Of a stretch of DNA of 64,000 bases, positions 1 to 11,939 are shown piece by piece. The stretch is from positions 889,820,001 through 889,884,000 of the forward strand of contig CM057456.1 in NCBI GenBank assembly GCA_016271365.2, written 5' to 3'. How positions within the stretch are numbered: position 1 is the stretch's first letter; every line of letters starts with the position of its first letter. The position numbers and the translations under genes are program-made. The stretch is from Neoceratodus forsteri (lineage: Eukaryota > Chordata > Ceratodontiformes > Ceratodontidae). The notes under the pieces are model-generated. The model had not been told where the DNA came from, made no database searches, and worked only from the letters and a program-made list of their open reading frames with translations.

Positions 1-1828
1 ACTGTGGAGTCCTTGGGTATGGGTACAAGACAGGGGGGACTCCTGTCCTGGCACCATTTGGCCCCATGATGTCTCCTAGTCCCTACTACCCCAATCATCC
101 CCCCTTCTCCCTCCCCCACCAGGCCCCAAACCCCTCCTTCTCCTGCACTGCTTAGTGATCCCAAAGGCTCAGTATTTCCTGTAGATTTCAGCATGCAAAG
201 GGGGGCAAATGAAAGGGCATAATTCCCTTAGCCTAGTGGGGGGATATTGCCTGACTGTCCAAACACCAATCCAACACATGCCACCCAGTAAATAAAATAA
301 ATAAAATAAACAAACCACAAACACAAACAACCAAACACACACACAGCACACACAATCCACCAGCACACACAACTAACAAGACTGGTTGCATATAAAATTA
401 TACTCCAGAATATCACAGGCAGCCCTAAAATGCTCTAATAATCTTTGAGCCCAGTCCAGAAAGTCCACTCTCTCATGTATGAATAAAATGAAAATTTTAA
501 GAGTGGGCTCTTACCACCACTCCAATAGTCCGACAATTAGTGATACCCCTTCAGTTATTAAAAATACAAATTAATGAACTCAGTATAAGGTGCAAATGTC
601 TAAGGGTGCGCTCTCACCACCAACCCTCAATTGTCCAATAAAATATGGCACTCTCACTACCACAATGAATAACTGAGTATTAAAGTTCAAATAAAAACAG
701 GAGGAATTGACACCCCACACAGAAAAGGAATCTTCACTTCCACAAAATAAGACCCAAAGAGGTAAAAACTAACTTTCTGGAGTCAAATTCACAGGTGTTG
801 TCCATGAAATAAAAACCTACAGTCAGCCCCCAGCCCCACACTAAGGAAGGGCACCAGCCCAGAACCCCTCACCAACTTGGGCCCCGTGGAAAGGCTGACC
901 TCCGACCGCCTAACCAGGAGACCCAAGGGAGCTCAGAGAGCTGGCCTTCCAGACAGCACACTGGTCTCCCCCCGAGGGAGTGAAGCCAAACCCTGTCCCC
1001 TCCCCAGCGCAGGCCAGGTCCACTAGCTGTCACTCCCCATAGCCAACACCAGTCTTTACACAGAAAGGTCTCACCAGTAAGCAGAGTCCCAGGCTCCCAG
1101 GCATACTCCTCTAGCTTTGATAGTGCTGTCCAAGCACAAAAGCCGTGTAACTCTAGCCACTACGAACTGCTGATCCAGCTGAGTTACTCAGAAGGTAAAG
1201 CCAAAGGACAGGAAACAGTCCCCTCTGGCAAGCAAATCCACACAAACAGAGTTTGCTAATCCACACAGTCAAGAGTTCGCTAATCCACAAGCTCCAAGAA
1301 CTCAGACAGTCCAACAGATACAGTGGAATGAATCTTCACCGGTGGTAGCAAAATAAGGGCTATACTAGCAGAAAAAAATACACTAGCGGTCGAAAACTCA
1401 CCGGAATATATGGACAGGGCTGCGGGTGAAAATTCAGAGGACTCCACTAGCAAAACACGCCCCTCAGCTGACCACAATTCCCTCCTTCCTCTTGACCTCC
1501 ATTAAACCAAGTCCCACACACAAAGTTGCTAAAGCAGGCCATTTTATCAACAAATTGAAAGCAATTAGCAGCCCTCTCTCTCCTCTTAACTCAATGTGCA
1601 CTGTGTAGCTTCCACCTCTACTCTGCTCATAAGGCAACCAGCTAAGCCTTCCCCTGCCCCAGAATGAATTTCAGTCTGTGTGGAATCAAAATTCTTTTTC
1701 CCTGTAATAAACTTCTAGCCATGTATTCATCTGCCTAGTCTCCTGTTGTCTCTTTGGTCCTGCAGGTGTCCCTGGAAATTTCTTGAAAAATACATTCTTG
1801 GTGGTCCTGCTTGTACATAAGTTGACAG
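1..1828. other. No gene recognised; mixed non-coding sequence
   Basis: I see no conserved protein, RNA gene or clear transposon end here. The stretch has a low-complexity (A/C)-rich patch at about 285-345. An AATAAA-type signal lies near 1706, in a context that vaguely recalls the poly(A) part of an LTR, but I found no paired LTR, no TG...CA ends and no target duplication. The short ORFs match nothing I know. Confidence 0.5.
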
Positions 1829-3838
1829 GCTTAGACTGCTAGATCATTATAAAATCTACCAGTTAGCAATCTCCCCTAAGAAGGCAGAGTTCCTGTCCAG
1901 GGAGATTGCTACAGCAAGGAATAGACCGGCCCAGCTCTTCCAGACTGTGGACAGACTGTGCAATCCAGTCTGTCTTCATGCCGGTCGAGCATTATCACAG
2001 TTACAGTGTGAGGAGTTTGCGATGCTCTTTGCTGATAAGGTGTCTGCTATCAGAGATGAGATCAGCCAGGGCCTCCCCATTGGGTCTTGCAGTGACCGAT
2101 CGAGGGACACAAGTACCCATTTGACCTGGTCCACGTTCAGTCAACCGGTAGTTATGGATATAGTGAGAATCGTCCAGACTCTGCGCCCAACCTTCTGTAG
2201 GCTTGATCCGGGCCCTACCGCCTACTTGTGGGATGTAGAGGTTATCGACCCGATCCTTACTGGGATAGTAGTGGCATCATTGGAGAGAGGGATCTTTCCT
2301 GATCCTTTGAAGGAGGCAATAGTACGTCCCCTTCTGAAAAAGCCCTCCCTTGATCCCGACTGCCCAGGAAACTACAGACCAATCTCAAATCTTCCCTTTT
2401 TGAGGAAGATTATTGAGAAGGTGGTCGCTTTGCAGCTGGAAGATTATTTAAACATCCACAATACTATGACCCTTTCCAGTCTGGCTTCAGGAAACAGCAC
2501 AGTACTGAGACAGCTCTTGTTCGGGTATTGAATGATCTCCTGATGGCAAGAGATCGGAGAACTCGTTCTATCTTAGTTCTCCTTGATCTTTCAGCTGCAT
2601 TTGACACTGTGGATCATGGTGTGCTGCTTGAACGCCTGTGGTCTCTCTGTGGACTAAGGGGGGTGGTCCACAGTTGGTTTAATTCTTTTCTGCAGGGTAG
2701 GACTCAGAGAGTAGTGTCAGGGATTTATTCCTCGACCTCTCGCTGTCTACACTGTGGAGTGCCACAGGGTTCAGTGTTGTCCCCCATGCTATTTGCAGTG
2801 TATATGCTTCCATTAAGGGACATTATAAGACATTTTGGTTTGAGTTTCCATTGCTATGCCGATGATTCTCAACTCTATATGTCTTTTGTGCCCGGGCAGG
2901 AGTCTGAGTCAAGTGCATTGTTTAACAACTGCCTCCAGGAGATACAGAACTGGATGAGTGCTAGTTGGCTGAGGTTAAACCCGGGGAAAACAGAGGTATT
3001 GATGGTGGAACCGGGGTAAGGATATCAAGTCCATGGTAGGAAAACTCTCAGGTTTATTTCTGGGAGGAACCCGCTCATGGCATCTGATCAGGTCGCGTAA
3101 CCTTGGTGTTATATTTGACAAGGGCTTGACCCTGAGGGCACAGGTGTCAGCCGTGGTCAAATCATCCTTTTCACCTAAGGAATATAGCATGGGTGAAACA
3201 CTTGATTCCATCAGAGGACCTTCCTACCCTGGTCCACGCCTTTGTGTCCAATCGTCTGATTGTTGCAGCGCCCTTTATCTAGGGCTGCCGAGGTGGATAT
3301 CCGTAAACACAGCTGGTGCAAAATGCAGCAGCTGGGTTGATGACTGGAAGCCGAGGTCCAACCATATAACCCTGTGCTTCGCAATGCACTGGCTGCCTGT
3401 ACAGTGGCGGATCACTGTCAAGGTCATGTTGATGACCTATAAAGCCCTACACGGTTTGGGACTTCGCTACCTGAAAAGAACTCCTGACTTCTTACTGTCC
3501 CTCCGCTCCTCCGATCCTCTGGTGAGGGATTGCTGGAGATTCCCAGGGTAACCTTAAAACATCTGGTGGAAGAACATTTGCCTTTATAGCCCCTACCCTG
3601 TAAATTCTCTACCTTGCCAGATACACAATTGCCTGACTGTGGACAGCTTTAAAAAAGCTTTAAAGACCTTCCTTTTTAACCAAGTATTTTTTAGTGATTT
3701 AAATTATACTGGATTGTTTTCGAATTTGATGTTGTTTATAGTTGTGGTTTCGATTTGTATGACTGATATTGTAAAGGCGCCCTGAGCTTTGGAAGGGCAC
3801 CTTAAAGAAATAAAAATTTACTTACTTACTTTACTTAC
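1829..3838 (+). mobile_element. 5'-truncated L2-type LINE
   Basis: This is a non-LTR retrotransposon fragment carrying most of the reverse transcriptase region and a 3' tail. It starts within the linker between endonuclease and RT; the DNA matches the second L2 (36.5-39.3 kb) from about the same internal point. The 3' end has an L2-like terminus ('gggcaccttaaagaaataaaaa') followed by a (TTAC)n run at about 3820-3838. L2 elements usually end in short microsatellites and are often 5' truncated, which fits. No target-site duplication was found. It is an old copy with several frameshifts. Confidence 0.88.
1906..3551 (+). pseudogene. L2 reverse transcriptase, frameshifted remnant
   Basis: In life this would be the ORF2 RT that copies L2 RNA at a nicked target. 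The reading frame is broken into pieces: 1947-2531, 2528-3019 and 3033-3551. The first piece carries the early RT motif with NYRPISNLPF. It loses frame near 2460, where the homologous second L2 reads on as 'L..QFQSG'. The second piece has LVLLDLSAAFDTVDHG (catalytic Asp motif), GVPQGSVLSPMLF and the active-site box YADDSQLY. The third piece is a degraded C-terminal part. Catalytic residues persist, but frameshifts and stops mean no full product. The family call is firm; L2 versus a close sister clade is less so. Confidence 0.88.
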
Positions 3839-4267
3839 AGAATGTCTCCTTCCAAGCCCCCTAACTCTATCCTGTAGGACCACTGGTCTGCCTCTGCCTG
3901 TATCATTTGTTCCAACACATACCAGAATATTTAGTACCTCTTCCACCTCCAGGGCAAGCTTGGCAACCTTAGCCATGATGTCTGCTACCAAAGTAACTGG
4001 TAACCATGGAACCAAGTGGTCCACACAACTCCAGTGTTGCAACACTCCATGTACCTTGCTTATGTACCACACAGCACAGTCCCATACAACCACTACCTCC
4101 TTCTACCCTGCCTTGCCTCCCTTTCCTCTTGCTCCTTTGCAGTGAAAGCCCCTGCACTCATATCGCACAGTAGTAGCCCTCTTCCACCCTGACGTTTCCC
4201 TCAACCTTTATAGTCAGTGGCTGATATCAAATTTGGATGGCCACTGGTGGCAGCCCCTTCTTTATCT
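3839..4267. other. Pre-insertion host sequence left of the L1
   Basis: This stretch and the sequence after 11,239 were contiguous before the L1 inserted, as the shared target-site duplication shows. I recognise no gene or repeat in it. The short ORFs on both strands overlap each other and look like chance. Confidence 0.5.
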
Positions 4268-4283
4268 TAAAATCCAAGGTAAT
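4268..4283 (+). repeat. L1 target-site duplication, left copy
   Basis: The 16-mer TAAAATCCAAGGTAAT is repeated exactly at 11,224-11,239, directly after the L1 poly(A). The site reads CTTAAAA, so the nicked bottom strand is TTTT/AAG, the preferred type of L1 endonuclease target. Confidence 0.95.
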
Positions 4284-4817
4284 GGTGGAGCCTACGATCC
4301 AGATGGCAGCAGTGTAATCTCTCAGTGCTCTCACTGGGGGTACATATTTTTCTGAATTCCACTACTCAAGTTTGCAAAAAGAGATCGCAAACAAGCTACC
4401 TCGATTACAGTGGGTTTTGTGTTTCAAGCGGTGCGATTCTTTTCCCGAATAGAGCACATTGGGCATGATGCTGAGCCAAGAAGAGTCGCAGTGTCTATCG
4501 CAGAACAGGCCCTGAATGCCCGAGGCTGTCAGGTGTTTTCTTTTTTTGTTTCCTCTCCGGGAATTGCGACACAAAGAGGCGGGGCCCGCTATGGTATTCA
4601 GAATAAGCATCGTAGAATACCAGCACTACCATAATTAATAGACAACTGGGCCAAATAAAGTTGCGAGTGCCATACAGTGGACATCCGGAGTCAAACTGGG
4701 ACTGTGAACCCTGGGAGGATAAGGTCTAAGCCTGGGCTGGTAGTAAGGAAACACTGTGGAAAGAGGAGTGATGACCTGCTGGCTGGTAAGCCTAAGTAGC
4801 CCATCTCTGGTGCTACA

Positions 4818-6096
4818 ATGTCAGGCACTGCAGACCCTAATTTAGCAGTAGTAATGGCAAAACTCAACCAAATTTTACTGGACACTGCATCCTTAAAGCA
4901 AACAGCAAATAAAACCAGCCAAGATCTCCATGCTTTAGCCTCTCGTGTAGCTCATACAGAACACCAGAATCAGCAACTGAATATCACAGTGCAGCATCAG
5001 GAGAAAGCCATGTTAGATCATCACAAAAAACTTAAATATCTTTTAAACAAAGTGGATGATCTTGAAAACAGGGTCAGGAGGAAGAACTTGCATATTGTGG
5101 GGGTGCCAGAGGGAGCTGAAGGCAGGGACATGAGGGAGCTGAAGGCAGGGACATGAGGGAGCTGAAGGCAGGGACATGTGTGCCTTCCTTAGAGTGTTTC
5201 TCCCTGAGCTTATACAAGACAACAACTATGGTCTACCGGAGATTGAACATGCACACCGATCTCTGGCTCTCCGCCCTAAACAAGGAGAGTGCCCCAGACC
5301 AATCTTATATAAATTCCTAAGATATCCAGAAAAAGAATACTACCTAAGGAGGGCGCAGGAACAAGGTTCCTTTGAGTGTCACGGCATACAATTGTATCAG
5401 GATTTCTCTCGAGAGCTATCTAACTGAAGGAGGGCTTATGGCGAAGTGAAACAGCAGTTTTACAAACTAAATATTCCGACCTCCCTGCGATATCCTGCAA
5501 CATTACAGATTCATTACCAGGATGAATACATTACATTTGAAAGTCCTGCAGATGCGGAGCATTTTTTAAGAGAGAAGCAGCCCAATCAGGCGCCCTCCTT
5601 GCCACGCAGTCATCATTTGGAAGGAGATTCGACATCAAAGATGGAAATTAGACAAGCAGATTCCAAACAGGACTCCTCACCAAGTCTACCTACCAATGAT
5701 GCCACTCAAACTTGGCATCTGGTGTTGAGAGGTCGGTCGAAGAGAAAGCACGTAGCAGGAGGGAAGCATTCCATGAAAAGGGACCGTTCTAGGAGCTGGC
5801 AGAGGCGTTATCTATAATCTGATACTAGCAGTTGCTCTCCTGGGGATACACCGGTAAAGCTGGGCAACAGATATGAGCCATTATCTGACCTCCTTCCTGT
5901 TGAATTGGACCCCTCCCTGGCTCTTCAGCAGTCTAGTGGGACACGTGATGAATCAGAAGATTGGTCCCCTCTGCCAGGAGACTGGGCTGACTGCACTCCT
6001 ACTGGGGAGATGGAGGAGGCTGAGAACTCTGTTGAGAACCTGGAAGCCCTGTTTAATGCCTCGGATGAACTCATTGCCACTGAAATTCCCTCCTAG
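4818..6096 (+). pseudogene. L1 ORF1 (RNA-binding chaperone), broken
   Basis: ORF1 proteins form trimers through a coiled coil, coat L1 RNA and act as chaperones. The start at 4818 opens a Gln/Leu-rich coiled-coil stretch of about 85 residues, ending in the family landmark 'NLHIVGVPEG'. A 23-bp triplication then breaks the frame. The RNA-binding part continues at 5176-5427 (motifs EHAHRSL, PRPILYKFLRYPEKE, QDFSREL) and the C-terminal domain at 5446-5817 (LRYPATLQI, SPADAEHFL). A TAA at 5815-5817 interrupts it, but the same frame stays open to 6096 with an acidic tail (DESEDWSPL, EMEEAENSVENLEAL), so the original protein was probably longer. Overall this is one gene with at least two breaks and one nonsense mutation. 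Confidence 0.88.
5111..5179 (+). repeat. 23-bp triplication inside L1 ORF1
   Basis: Three consecutive copies of a 23-bp unit starting GGGAGCTGAAGG begin at 5111, 5134 and 5157; the third has one changed base. The two extra copies add 46 bp, which shifts the frame and brings in a TGA stop. This alone separates the coiled coil from the RNA-binding part. Confidence 0.92.
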
Positions 6097-7078
6097 GCTC
6101 CTGAACTGATGCTGGTATTTTTTTGGATCTGTATTGCTGGTATTAGGGGTATTACATGGCCCTCATGGGCTACTAGGGAGGGGTTATGCAATTCTTCTAT
6201 CTCAGTAATGCATAAAGGGTGTCTAATGATGCCAGTACAGGCAACTAAGTGCAAGCGAAACTTAGTTGGCGCCCAACTCAGCTCAACATATAGGCTATGG
6301 AATTGTCCATGCCTGGGGTCTAGTGGGCAGCTAATATCCAGAGTTGCATAAGAATTAATGTTAAAGTTAATAGATATAAGCTTAAGTTAGCTGGTTATAG
6401 CTTTTCAGTTATAGTCTCCTAATAATGTTCTAAGGGGTAGTTAAAGCTCTCAGTTCATGGTCATGCAGACAGTATATCAGTTGCCAGAACTATACAATGT
6501 CAATTTTGTTTTCTGTCTCTTTTTATTTTTGTATTAGGGTGCAGATGTTATTTGTGATTCCTTGTTCATCCCATATATCGGGTGTCTAGTCAGGTTTTGG
6601 TAATTGGGGATAAACTCCCCCCCCACCAGGGAGGAGATGGAAGGTGATAACTTCCTTACTGGGTTTAGGCCTGAATGGAATCACATCTCCTACCATCCCC
6701 GGAGAGAGGTTCTGGGAGCTTGGGACAATTGGTGTCATCCTGCTCCTGTAACAGAGCTCTTCCTCCTTTACTGGTTCAAGAAGGTACAGAGGTGCCATGG
6801 AAAAATCCCCATAACGACTTATACAAGGGTTCCACAAATCATTATGAGTCAGACTGGGGAATGCAGAGAGGCAGAGTTGAGGGGGGAGGCCTCTTGGGAG
6901 ATAAGGGGAACAAAAAGAATAAAACAACCAACTGCAGTGGGGTCTTAAACTTATTCAGGCATACATTACAGTATAGGGATGGCTTCACAAGGAAATGAAT
7001 GGGTGATTGTTATGACAGATTGGGCATTGAGGGGTAAAGAGTTCTGTGTAATTTATAATGTGAACAAATATAGGGAAA
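6097..7078 (+). other. L1 inter-ORF region
   Basis: This is about 1 kb between the acidic tail of ORF1 and the ORF2 start. Overlapping ORFs of 107-114 codons on both strands near 6586-6998 share no recognisable motif and look like chance. I see no separate gene. Confidence 0.55.
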
Positions 7079-10000
7079 ATGGATAGTTTAGCAGATGTAA
7101 CTTTGTCCTCTTGGAATGTTAGGGGACTAAATTTTCCAATTAAAAGGAGCAAAATTTTGACAAGACTATGTAAACTTAAGAGCCATATTTGTGTTTTTAC
7201 AAGAGACCAAATTAAGTCATGCAGACTCCAAGAATCTTGTTAGAGAATGGGTGGGTAGGGAAGCTCACAGCATCTCAGGGAAGGCTAAGAGGGGTGTCTC
7301 TATCCTATTTCACAAAAAATTAAGATGGGAAATCACGCTCCAAAGAGGGAACAAAGAAGGCCGATGGATCCTGGTTAAGATGGCTACCCCTTTGGGTCCC
7401 ATGTTATTAGGTAATATTTATGCCCCAATTGAAGATGCGCCAGAATGTTTCAATGAGATCTCTCAGCAAATTCTAGAATTATCCACTGATAATCCAGGGA
7501 TAATAATTGGGGGTGACTTTAACCTTAAATTAGATTATCTCCTAATCTATCCAATCATAAACAAGAAACCCATACCAAATCCCTCCGAGCCCTTCAAAAC
7601 ATGCTCTCTCTACATAATCTAGCTGATATCTGGAGACTACAGCATCCAACTGACAGGGACTTTACATATTTTTCCACAGCCAAAGTCACGGCAAGCAGAT
7701 TGGACTACCAGTTCATTTCTGAACCCCTGACGACGAGTACCACAGATGCATATATAGTACCACTATATCTATTTGACCATGCCCCGTTGCTCCTAACAGT
7801 AAATTTGACCCCACCCACCACAGACAAATCAGCTTCCTGGCAGCTGGTTCCCTTCCTGCTGGAAGATGCAGATTTCCAGTCCCCTGTAAAAGCAGAAACA
7901 AAGAAATTTTTTCAAGTGGATTCACCTGGATCCTCCTCTGCTGCAATGATATGGGAGGCTTATAAAGCCACCATGACAGGCCAAATTATCAGTTTTGCCA
8001 CCCATCGCAGAAAACAAGGGGAGGGTAAAATGCTTCAGCTTGAGAGTAGACTGAAGCAGAAGGAGGCCGAATATAAGTGCAATCCAGGGAGGTTTCGGAG
8101 TAATTGCTTACAAACAGAATTGACAAGGGTCTGACTCCAACTTAATTTAATTTTGACCAGGAGGGCAGAATTGAATATCAGGCGTACCCAACATCGGTAT
8201 CGGGTAGAGGGGGAGAAAACAGGTAAGCTTCTCGCCTATAGGCTTAAAAGAAGGCAAGCGGATAGACACATAACAAAACTTCATAACTCAGTGGGGACAT
8301 TGGTATACTCTCAGAAAGATATTAATGACTCCATGGTTAAATTCTATCAAGACTTATACAGTATACCTCTCATGTGAGATTGGACGAGGTATGGTTCCAT
8401 AAATTCATGGATCACCTGCCACTGTCAGCCCTGACAGAACACAAAAACTAGAGTTGGATGCACCGCTCTCGAAGGAGGAATTGAGTAAGGCAATTTTGAA
8501 CATGGCCCCACACAAGGCCTCTGGAAGTGAAGGATTTCCAGCCAACTTCTTTAAATTGGTACACCCCAAAATAATAACTCCTCTCATGGAAATGCTTAAT
8601 GAAGGTCAGGGTAAGGGCAAACTCCCTCACTCCATGATAGAAGCGGTGATTACGGTTCTTCCAAAAGAGGGGAAGGACCAGACATTCCCTAGCAACTATC
8701 GGCCAATCTCTTTAATTAATGCGGATGCTAAGATATTAACCAAAGCTCTGGCTGTGAGATTGGAAAAGGTATTACTGGATATTGTACATCATTCGCAGGT
8801 GGGGTTTATTAGAGGCCGGCACAGCTCAGATCATGTCAGAGCCCTAGTTACTCTGATTCAGGCAGCGGCAAAACTTCCCACTCCTGCATCACTAATTACA
8901 ATTGATTTTGAAAAAGTGTTCGACTCAGTAGAGTGGGATTTTTTGCATGTGGTCTTGAATTGGTTTAATATAGGACAGTACTTTTCTTCCTGGATACGTA
9001 CTTTATACCAGTCTCCAGTAGGAAAAGTACTAACTAATTCTATGATGTCCCCCTCCTTTCCAGCTTCACAGGGATACTAGACAAGGTTGCCCCCTATCGC
9101 CCTTATTGTTCGTCCTGGCTATGAAACCCCTGTCAGCCGCCATACGCATTCACCCTAAAATACATGGTATAAAGATGGGAAATAAGGAATATTTTACAAA
9201 AGCATATGCAGATGATTGTCTGATCTTAACGGGGGATGTTCAAGAGAGACTACCATCCATTATTGATACACTTACTGAGTTTGGGAATATATCTGGTTTT
9301 AGGATTAACAAAACAAAATCGGAGATCTTACCTCTTAATCCCCACACATCCTCATCAATGATTAAGAATATGGGTTTAAAGTGGGCTGGTCAAGACATTA
9401 AGTATTTAGGGATCATAATATCCATAGACATCTCCTCAATGGCATATAAAAACTTTATGCCACTATGGACTCAATTGTCCCAAAACATCACACGTTGGAA
9501 GCAACTGCATTTATCTTTGTCAGGGAAGATAGTTGCCTTAAAAATGATGTTCATCCCTAAGATGTATTATCTGCTCTCCTACTTTCCCATAAGTATCCCC
9601 AGACTTTCGGTGCAAAAACTCCACGTGCTCATGAGTACGTTTCTGTGGGGCACAAAAAAACTTCGCTACAGTAGAAAGATATTAAGAGCCCCCTGGACTG
9701 GGGGGGATGGAACCTTCCTGATTTTAAAAGATATGCTCATGCATTTCAGGTAGCTAAACTGTGTAAATGCTTAAATAAACATTCTCCAAACCCAGCATGG
9801 GTAGATATAGTAAGAGCTGCTCTCGGTAATACCTCTCTCCTTTGTTTTTTGGGCCACCCCTTCCCCAGATTTGCACATGAGTGGGTAACCATCCGATCCA
9901 ACCATCAGGCTTGGCACTCCTTGGGTAAAAGTAGTCACAGGTGTTTGAGTATTGGTACATGCACACCACTGTGGAATAACCCATTTCTGAAAATCAACCA

Positions 10001-10876
10001 GAAAAACTTTGACTGGCCTGCCAGATATTTACATTTCAGGACCTACTTCAGGAGGATGGGAAAACTTTTGTCTCCTTCCAGCATTTGAAGGATTCTCACT
10101 TCATGCCCCTTGAATGCTTTTGGCAATAATTGCAACTTCGCAATCTATATAATACCTGGGCCAGGGCTAAATGCAACTGCATGATGTGCGGGACACAGGC
10201 TGGGCCCCTCAAAGATAAGCTTCCTCTATCATTGTGGTCTCAACAAAACAAAGGGCTAGCGGCCAGGATTCAAGGCTGGCTCAGGGATGCTGCTCTGGAT
10301 GCCTCTTTAACAGCCAAGGCAAGGTGGGAAAGGATGTTGGGAACTTCCTTTAACTCCCAGGAATGGTGTAATTGTTGGAAAATAACCCACAAAGCATGTG
10401 TAGATCAAGAGAGTCTCCTAATTAAAAACAAAATTATTCACCTGTGGTATAGAACCCCCTTATAGCTTCATAAAATGGGACTGTCCAATCAGGACCTATG
10501 TTGGAGATGCCGAATGCCGGCAGCAGACCTTCTTCACATTATGTGGAGCTGTAAACCCCTGCAACCATTATGGAGTAAAGTACATCAGTTTTGTTCAACT
10601 ACCCAAGCCCGTAACCTGCCTTACTCCCCTTCCTTTTGGCTACTTGGTATAACATCTGATAAATGGTCATTGTCACAGTCGCAGGTGTTATTGCTCACCC
10701 AAGCATCTGTTGAGTTCCTGCGGCTCATTCTTATGAAGTGGAGGACCTCATGCCTTCCATCATTTCAAGGGTGGTTAGTAGCACTGGACTCCTTAGTCTC
10801 CAGTACGCATCTTATCCATTTTGCTAAAAAAACGAGTGCAGCTTTTATGGAAATATGGACGCCATATATAGGTTAG
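7079..10876 (+). pseudogene. L1 ORF2 (endonuclease and reverse transcriptase), decayed
   Basis: ORF2p nicks the target and reverse-transcribes L1 RNA. I place the start at the ATG at 7079, which reads MDSLADVTLSSWNVRGLN, the usual opening of an APE-like endonuclease. A frameshift near 7180 leads to FLQETKLSH. Further endonuclease landmarks are NIYAPIEDAPE, GGDFNLKLD and DYQFISE (about 7410-7730). The RT runs from about 8454: NYRPISLINADAKI, GFIRGRHSSDHV, TIDFEKVFDSVEWDFL, then (9106-9753) the active-site box YADDCLIL and LSGKIVALKM. The C-terminal part (10,475-10,876) has a zinc knuckle, CWRCRMPAADLLHIMWSC. At least six breaks are visible, including 'YTRQ' degraded to a stop near 9080. It is not functional. 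Confidence 0.93.
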
Positions 10877-11223
10877 GTCTCCCATTTTAATTCAATACCT
10901 TTGGTATCTAATGCAAAAGATTTGTTAAAGCCCCCCTTGAACTTAACAGCTGCATGTTTAAGGACTGATATTTTGTAGAGCCTGGATAAGTATGCCTGTC
11001 AACCTTGTATCCTCACTGTCATGTTCCTAGCAATGCAAGATGTAAAAGGTAAATTACCAGCTAAACATCTTCTATATGCGAACTAAGTGTATTTATACAC
11101 TGTGAAATGTATAACTATATACAAAGTTTAATGCAGTATTGATTGTCCTTTTCTGACGTATCTGTACCTATTGTAATAGCTATGATGTTCCCTCAATAAA
11201 AAGATTAAATGCAAAAAAAAAAA
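10877..11223 (+). other. L1 3' UTR and poly(A)
   Basis: This follows the ORF2 stop. It is AT-rich, ends with CAATAAAAAG (polyadenylation signal) near 11,195, and then a poly(A) run of about 11 bp up to the target-site duplication. Confidence 0.85.
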
Positions 11224-11239
11224 TAAAATCCAAGGTAAT
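11224..11239 (+). repeat. L1 target-site duplication, right copy
   Basis: Exact copy of the 16-mer at 4268-4283. It defines the 3' boundary of the L1. Confidence 0.95.
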
Positions 11240-11939
11240 ACTCTACCATATCCTCTCCTATCTAACCTAAGCCAGACCCTCTCTCTAACTCTTGAACCTA
11301 CCCTTCTTGTCCCCCTTCCCCCCCAAACACACACACACACACCTGGCTTATCTGGCTTGTGCATGGTTCCTCTCCCCTTTGCTGAGCCCATGTCTTTTAT
11401 ACCCTCATATCCTGAGACACTGCCACTCATCCCTCAGACATTCCAACTTAGCCTTGGGTGCTGCAACCAGCCTGCAATGGTCACAGAAGAACCCACTCAC
11501 ATTCATGTCATGACTTTGTACATTCTGCAGCCCCTGTCAAACACGGACTGTACTGCAATGATTCTAGTCTCAACAACTGCTACTTTTGGCTATAAAGAAC
11601 TTTGAGATGACTTACTGTACTGCCTCCTACACCACTAGTGTTCCTTGTTTTCTCCTTGCTGGTCTCCTGTCTCAAGTTGGCAAACTGACTAGCTGGCTTA
11701 AGTGGCTAACTCACTTGAAACTATTGTAGATATCTTTTAATCCTGCAGTTAAAATGACTGATATTTAACTTCGAGTCCAGATTTAACTGCTATTTTATTA
11801 TATTCCCAGGTGTTTTAAATAATTTTATTGTTTAACTACTACAGGGCGGCTTAACTGTAACTTTAATTTGTTTTATATTCTTAATTGCTCAGTGTTTTGA
11901 AGTTCCTAACTTATTTCAAGTTAGTGCAGATAGCAACTG
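11240..11939. other. Host sequence right of the L1; no gene seen
   Basis: This contains a short (AC)n run at 11,329-11,342 and pyrimidine-rich DNA, then AT-rich sequence. The last part may be the 5' UTR of the CR1 element whose first ORF begins at 11,940, but I cannot place that boundary. Confidence 0.45.

Larger units (their letters stand above)
4284..11223 (+). mobile_element. Nearly full-length L1-type LINE (about 6.9 kb)
   Basis: This is a complete L1 insertion: 5' UTR (4284-4817), ORF1 (about 4818-6096), inter-ORF region (about 6097-7078), ORF2 (7079-10,876), 3' UTR, an AATAAA signal near 11,196 and a poly(A) tail to 11,223. Exact 16-bp duplications flank it. Length and order match vertebrate L1, with an L1-type ORF1 and a C-terminal zinc knuckle in ORF2. 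Both ORFs carry frameshifts and stops, so it is inactive, but the intact duplication suggests it is younger than the CR1 and L2 copies nearby. The long inter-ORF gap is unlike the short one in mammalian L1. Confidence 0.95.

Noticed and set aside
1..1828. Possible solo LTR, from an AATAAA-like signal near 1706
   Set aside because: No paired LTR, primer-binding site, TG...CA ends or target duplication could be found.
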